Positions 5,937-8,069 of a stretch of DNA of 8,069 bases are shown here, one piece after another. Below the pieces are notes generated by a model that saw nothing but the letters and a program-made list of their open reading frames with translations, was not told the origin of the DNA and did no database searches. This DNA comes from Nitratireductor sp. GTDB lineage: Bacteria; Pseudomonadota; Alphaproteobacteria; Rhizobiales; Rhizobiaceae. A program made the position numbers and the translations under genes. How positions within the stretch are numbered: position 1 is the stretch's first letter; every line of letters starts with the position of its first letter. The stretch is from contig JAGRLQ010000302.1 of the NCBI GenBank assembly GCA_020441735.1, positions 1 through 8,069 on the forward strand, in the 5' to 3' direction.

Positions 5937-5950
5937 TTGATCCTGATCAA
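5937..5950 (+). promoter_or_regulatory. FNR/FixK-type box (anaerobox) upstream of the secreted-protein gene
   Basis: TTGATCCTGATCAA matches the FNR/FixK consensus TTGAT-N4-ATCAA in all ten defined positions, and one more pair on each side (5936 C, 5951 G) extends the symmetry. In rhizobia FixK and FnrN/Anr proteins bind such boxes to activate genes under low oxygen, normally centred near -41.5. The best -10 match downstream is TATCAT (5978-5983, five of six), which would put the box centre near -46.5. That is slightly farther than ideal, and alternatives nearer the expected place are poorer. The only plausibly controlled gene is the secreted protein starting at 6084. Box identity is clear; in vivo use is inference. 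Confidence 0.65.
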
Positions 5951-6049
5951 GGAACGGGAGCCGCGTTCCATTACTGATATCATTGTGGGAAGTGGGGACG
6001 CGGCAGACAGGGAAAGAGGGCAGACGGTGATTTTTGATCGCGATGGGGA

Positions 6050-6078
6050 TGTCACAATCGGATTCGCTGCTTGTGACA
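6050..6078 (+). promoter_or_regulatory. 8-bp inverted repeat just before the start of the secreted-protein gene
   Basis: TGTCACAA (6050-6057) and TTGTGACA (6071-6078) are perfect reverse complements around 13 nt. The half-sites are centred 21 bp apart, two helical turns, which suits a dimeric DNA-binding protein. As RNA it would form an 8-bp stem touching the AAGGA ribosome-binding-like run at 6078-6082. Either an operator or a leader hairpin is possible. Confidence 0.4.
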
Positions 6079-6083
6079 AGGAA

Positions 6084-6605
6084 ATGCGGCTCAAAATCAT
6101 CATGTTTGGGAGGATCCTCTTTGCCCTGTCGGTCCTGCTGGCAGCCGCCAGTCCGTCTCTGGCGGGACCGATATCGCCGCGTATTGCTGTAGAGCATGCG
6201 GCAGCTATGGATCGGCTGCCCGCTACAGAGGTGGCTTCCCGCTACTACACTCCGCAACGCGGCAGCGCCGAGCGCAGCGCGATTATGGATGCCGCCCGCG
6301 TTCCGGTTTCTGCGGCCATCGGTCAGACCGTGATTTTTCAGGTGTCCGTCCTGCGCACCGACGGTGATTGGGCCTATCTGCAGGCCGAACCGCGCAATCC
6401 TGACGGTAGCGCACTGGACTGGAGCAGGACACGCTTTGCCCAGGACTGGGCGATGGATGCCATGAGCGATGTGATCATGGTATTGCTACGCCGCTCTGGC
6501 AGTGGCTTTCAGGTCGTCGATCATATCATCGGCCCGACCGATGTCGCCTGGTATGACTGGCTCGACCGCTACGGCTTGCCGGAAGCGCTGTTTTACGAGC
6601 GCTGA
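6084..6605 (+). CDS. Small secreted protein of unknown function
   Basis: A 173-residue protein with a classical signal peptide: MRLK, a hydrophobic core (about 9-22) and a probable cleavage after Ser-Leu-Ala at residue 27. The mature part of about 146 residues has no cysteine. It contains RGSAERSAIMDAAR (59-72), VIFQVSVLRTDGDWAYLQAEP (83-103), a Trp/Arg segment LDWSRTRF (111-118) and VVDHIIGPTDVAWYDW (144-159) near the end. It resembles a group of small exported proteobacterial proteins whose 'IGPTDVAW'-like ending I recall, but I cannot attach a function. Start choice: ATG 6084 has AAGGA almost touching it. ATG 6102 would also leave a signal peptide (167 residues) but lacks a ribosome site. 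GTG 6027 has GAGGG at good spacing but would put about 20 extra residues before the signal sequence. It lies downstream of a perfect FNR/FixK box, suggesting low-oxygen control. Confidence 0.75.
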   Translation: MRLKIIMFGRILFALSVLLAAASPSLAGPISPRIAVEHAAAMDRLPATEVASRYYTPQRGSAERSAIMDAARVPVSAAIGQTVIFQVSVLRTDGDWAYLQAEPRNPDGSALDWSRTRFAQDWAMDAMSDVIMVLLRRSGSGFQVVDHIIGPTDVAWYDWLDRYGLPEALFYER

Positions 6606-6614
6606 GACTTTCTT

Positions 6615-6639
6615 CCCGCTTGCATTTGCGCGGGCTTTT
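6615..6639 (+). terminator. Rho-independent terminator after the secreted-protein gene
   Basis: CCCGC (6615-6619) pairs with GCGGG (6630-6634). Inside, GC (6622-6623) can pair with GC (6628-6629) around an ATTT loop with a small TT bulge. CTTTT follows immediately at 6635-6639. It begins 9 nt after the stop codon at 6603-6605 and separates that gene from psd. Confidence 0.6.
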
Positions 6640-6640
6640 G

Positions 6641-6671
6641 CTTGCGCCGCGCTCCCCTTGGCGGCTATTAG
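6641..6671 (+). promoter_or_regulatory. Possible promoter for psd-pssA
   Basis: CTTGCG (6641-6646) resembles the alphaproteobacterial -35 CTTGAC, and CTATTAG (6665-6671) contains a reasonable -10 region at 17-18 nt spacing. It lies between a terminator and psd, so a promoter is expected here. Transcription would begin about 25 nt before ATG 6704. The element matches are only moderate. Confidence 0.35.
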
Positions 6672-6703
6672 AACGTGTCTGTCTTCAACGGTAGTGGTTC
6701 TGA

Positions 6704-7402
6704 ATGTCGGTTTCCGATTCGATCAAGAATGCCCTCGTGCCAATCCATCCCGAGGGCTACAAGTTCATCGCCATCTTCTTTGCCGCCTCTGTCGTGCTTG
6801 GCTGGCTGTGGAGCCCGCTGTTCTGGATCGGCATGTTGCTGACAGCCTGGTGCGCCTGGTTTTTTCGTGATCCGCCACGGGTAACGCCCGTCAATGACGA
6901 TTTCATCATCAGCCCGGCCGATGGCCGCATTTCCCATGTGGCAAGTGTCGTTCCGCCAGCGGAACTGGAACTGGGCAGCGAACCCATGCTGCGCATCTCC
7001 GTTTTCATGAACGTCTTCAACTGCCACATCAACCGGGCACCCGTGCGTGGCAGGATCACCCGCATCGTCTACCGCAAGGGCGCCTTTCTCAATGCGGAGC
7101 TGGACAAGGCGTCTGAGGACAATGAACGCAATTCGCTGGTGATCGATTCCGCCCATGGCGATGTCGGCGTAGTGCAGATTGCAGGCCTTGTTGCCCGCCG
7201 CATTCTGTGCTGGGCGGGGCAGGGTGAGGAAATCGGCACCGGCGAGCGCTTCGGCCTGATCCGTTTCGGCTCGAGGCTTGATATCTACTGCCCGGTGGGC
7301 GCCACCGCCACAGTGGCGCTGGGCCAAACGGCGATCGGCGGTGAGACCATCCTCGCCCGCTTTGACGAAGACATGGTCAACCCGGTCGTGCGAAAGAGCT
7401 GA
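6704..7402 (+). CDS. psd: Phosphatidylserine decarboxylase proenzyme, short form
   Basis: A 232-residue inner-membrane-associated enzyme converting phosphatidylserine to phosphatidylethanolamine with release of CO2, using a pyruvoyl group. It is the short form seen in rhizobia rather than the longer E. coli form. The N-terminus has a hydrophobic hairpin (about 20-52) followed by FFRDP (53-57). Conserved blocks include SPADG (70-74), [15 protein letters not shown] (99-113), [14 protein letters not shown] (130-143) and [10 protein letters not shown] (161-170). The self-cleavage site is Gly189-Ser190 in IRFGSRLD: Ser190 becomes the pyruvoyl cap of the 43-residue alpha chain, and residues 1-189 form the beta chain. 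All key residues are present. pssA, which makes its substrate, starts 3 nt after the stop, so the pair is an operon. Only a weak ribosome-binding site (GGTAGTGG) is visible. Confidence 0.96.
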   Translation: MSVSDSIKNALVPIHPEGYKFIAIFFAASVVLGWLWSPLFWIGMLLTAWCAWFFRDPPRVTPVNDDFIISPADGRISHVASVVPPAELELGSEPMLRISVFMNVFNCHINRAPVRGRITRIVYRKGAFLNAELDKASEDNERNSLVIDSAHGDVGVVQIAGLVARRILCWAGQGEEIGTGERFGLIRFGSRLDIYCPVGATATVALGQTAIGGETILARFDEDMVNPVVRKS

Positions 7403-7405
7403 GCA

Positions 7406-8069
7406 ATGGCCGCGCCCTTTCCACCCTTCGAGCCGGACGGCGACACGCCCGCAGGACGAAAACCGGCCAACGGTACCCGGCTGCGCGACATTCCGCTCAG
7501 AACTCTGTTTCCCAACATTCTGACCCTGCTGGCAATCTGCTCAGGCCTGACGGCGATCCGTTTTGCCATCGAGGGCCGCATCCAGCTCGCACTCGGCGCC
7601 ATCATCCTGGCAGCCATTCTCGACGGCATCGACGGCAGGGTGGCGCGGTTTTTGAAATCGACGACACGCTTCGGCGCCCAGATGGACAGCCTGGCTGACT
7701 TCGTCAATTTCGGCGTCGCGCCTGCCATGGTGCTCTATTTTACCTTGCTCGATGAGTTGCGGCCCTTCGGCTGGATTGCCGCGCTGGTCTATGCCATGTG
7801 CGCCTGCCTGAGACTTGCCCGTTTCAACGTGCAACTCGATACGCCCAACCGGCCCGACTTTCAGCAGGATTTCTTTGTCGGCGTTCCCGCCCCGGCCGGC
7901 GCCATGGTGGTCCTGCTGCCGATCTATCTGGTACTGCTCGGCATGCGGGAAACCCTGTTTCTTGACGTTCTCGTAAGCGGATACGTCATGGGCATTGGTC
8001 TGCTGATGGTCTCAAGCCTGCCCACCTATTCCGGCAAGACACTGGGCAAGCGCATTCCGCGCAGCATCG
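7406..8069 (+). CDS. pssA: CDP-diacylglycerol--serine O-phosphatidyltransferase (partial, 3' end outside the window)
   Basis: The reading frame from ATG 7406 is open to the window end (221 complete codons). It encodes an integral membrane CDP-alcohol phosphatidyltransferase. The signature D-x2-D-G-x2-A-R-x8-G-x3-D-x3-D is perfect: Asp73, Asp76, Gly77, Ala80-Arg81, Gly90, Asp94 and Asp98. These bind metal and substrate, and Asp98 is the likely catalytic base by family precedent. It transfers phosphatidate from CDP-diacylglycerol to serine, giving phosphatidylserine for the Psd encoded just upstream. NFGVAPA (100-106), RLARFNVQ (135-142) and FVGVPAPAGA (about 155-164) are typical of the PssA subgroup as opposed to PgsA or Pcs. 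A hydrophilic Pro-rich N-terminus of about 30 residues precedes the first helix. The start lies 3 nt after the psd stop, implying translational coupling. Confidence 0.93.
   Translation, partial: MAAPFPPFEPDGDTPAGRKPANGTRLRDIPLRTLFPNILTLLAICSGLTAIRFAIEGRIQLALGAIILAAILDGIDGRVARFLKSTTRFGAQMDSLADFVNFGVAPAMVLYFTLLDELRPFGWIAALVYAMCACLRLARFNVQLDTPNRPDFQQDFFVGVPAPAGAMVVLLPIYLVLLGMRETLFLDVLVSGYVMGIGLLMVSSLPTYSGKTLGKRIPRSI

Noticed and set aside
6034..6046. A second FNR-like box, TTGATCGCGATGG
   Set aside because: Only the left half matches; the right half is ATGGG instead of ATCAA.
5937..6083. TTG 5937 as the start of the secreted-protein gene, giving 222 residues
   Set aside because: The TTG is the first half of the FNR/FixK-type box, and about 50 charged residues would precede an obvious signal peptide.
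1..8069. CRISPR arrays, tRNAs, rRNAs, insertion sequences, attachment sites, toxin-antitoxin or other defence genes
   Set aside because: I found no spaced direct-repeat array, clover-leaf-like sequence, transposase or integrase motif, or defence domain in any frame.

Overview
This window looks like a chromosomal segment of an alphaproteobacterium, most likely of the order Hyphomicrobiales (Rhizobiales). It is GC-rich (about 60% by eye) and tightly packed. The proteins read like rhizobial/Brucella-type homologues: a short-form phosphatidylserine decarboxylase followed by PssA, an Atm1-type half ABC transporter, and a membrane-anchored LysM protein with Pro/Glu-rich linkers. Genus cannot be set from sequence alone. 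No rRNA, tRNA, CRISPR array, insertion sequence or phage gene is visible.

Layout. (1) 1-1123, plus strand: the 3' end of a citramalate-synthase-like gene (cimA), then a RarD-type EamA permease 23 nt downstream. (2) 1152-1721, minus strand: a LOG-family (TIGR00730-type) nucleotide phosphoribohydrolase, convergent with rarD. (3) 1722-1901: a divergent intergenic region rich in inverted repeats. (4) 1902-3335, plus: a 477-residue membrane-anchored protein with two Ig-like modules, two Pro/Glu linkers and a C-terminal LysM domain. (5) 3338-5861, plus: a hairpin, a promoter with a one-turn palindrome between its -35 and -10 regions, a cysteine-rich ArsR/SmtB repressor and, overlapping it by 4 nt (ATGA), an Atm1/ABCB7/HMT1-class exporter. 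This is probably a self-regulated metal or glutathione-conjugate detoxification operon. (6) 5862-6605, plus: an intergenic region with two abutting perfect palindromes, the second a perfect FNR/FixK-type box (TTGAT-N4-ATCAA), followed by a small secreted protein of unknown function. (7) 6615-8069, plus: a terminator, a possible promoter, then psd and pssA (cut by the window end), the two-step CDP-diacylglycerol to phosphatidylserine to phosphatidylethanolamine pathway in reverse gene order.

Most of the window is ordinary housekeeping. The parts worth a second look are regulatory: the FNR/FixK box feeding an uncharacterised secreted protein, the ArsR cysteine cluster with its candidate operator upstream of atm1, and the structured leaders of the LysM gene and the secreted-protein gene. 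I see no evidence for a wholly new multi-gene system.
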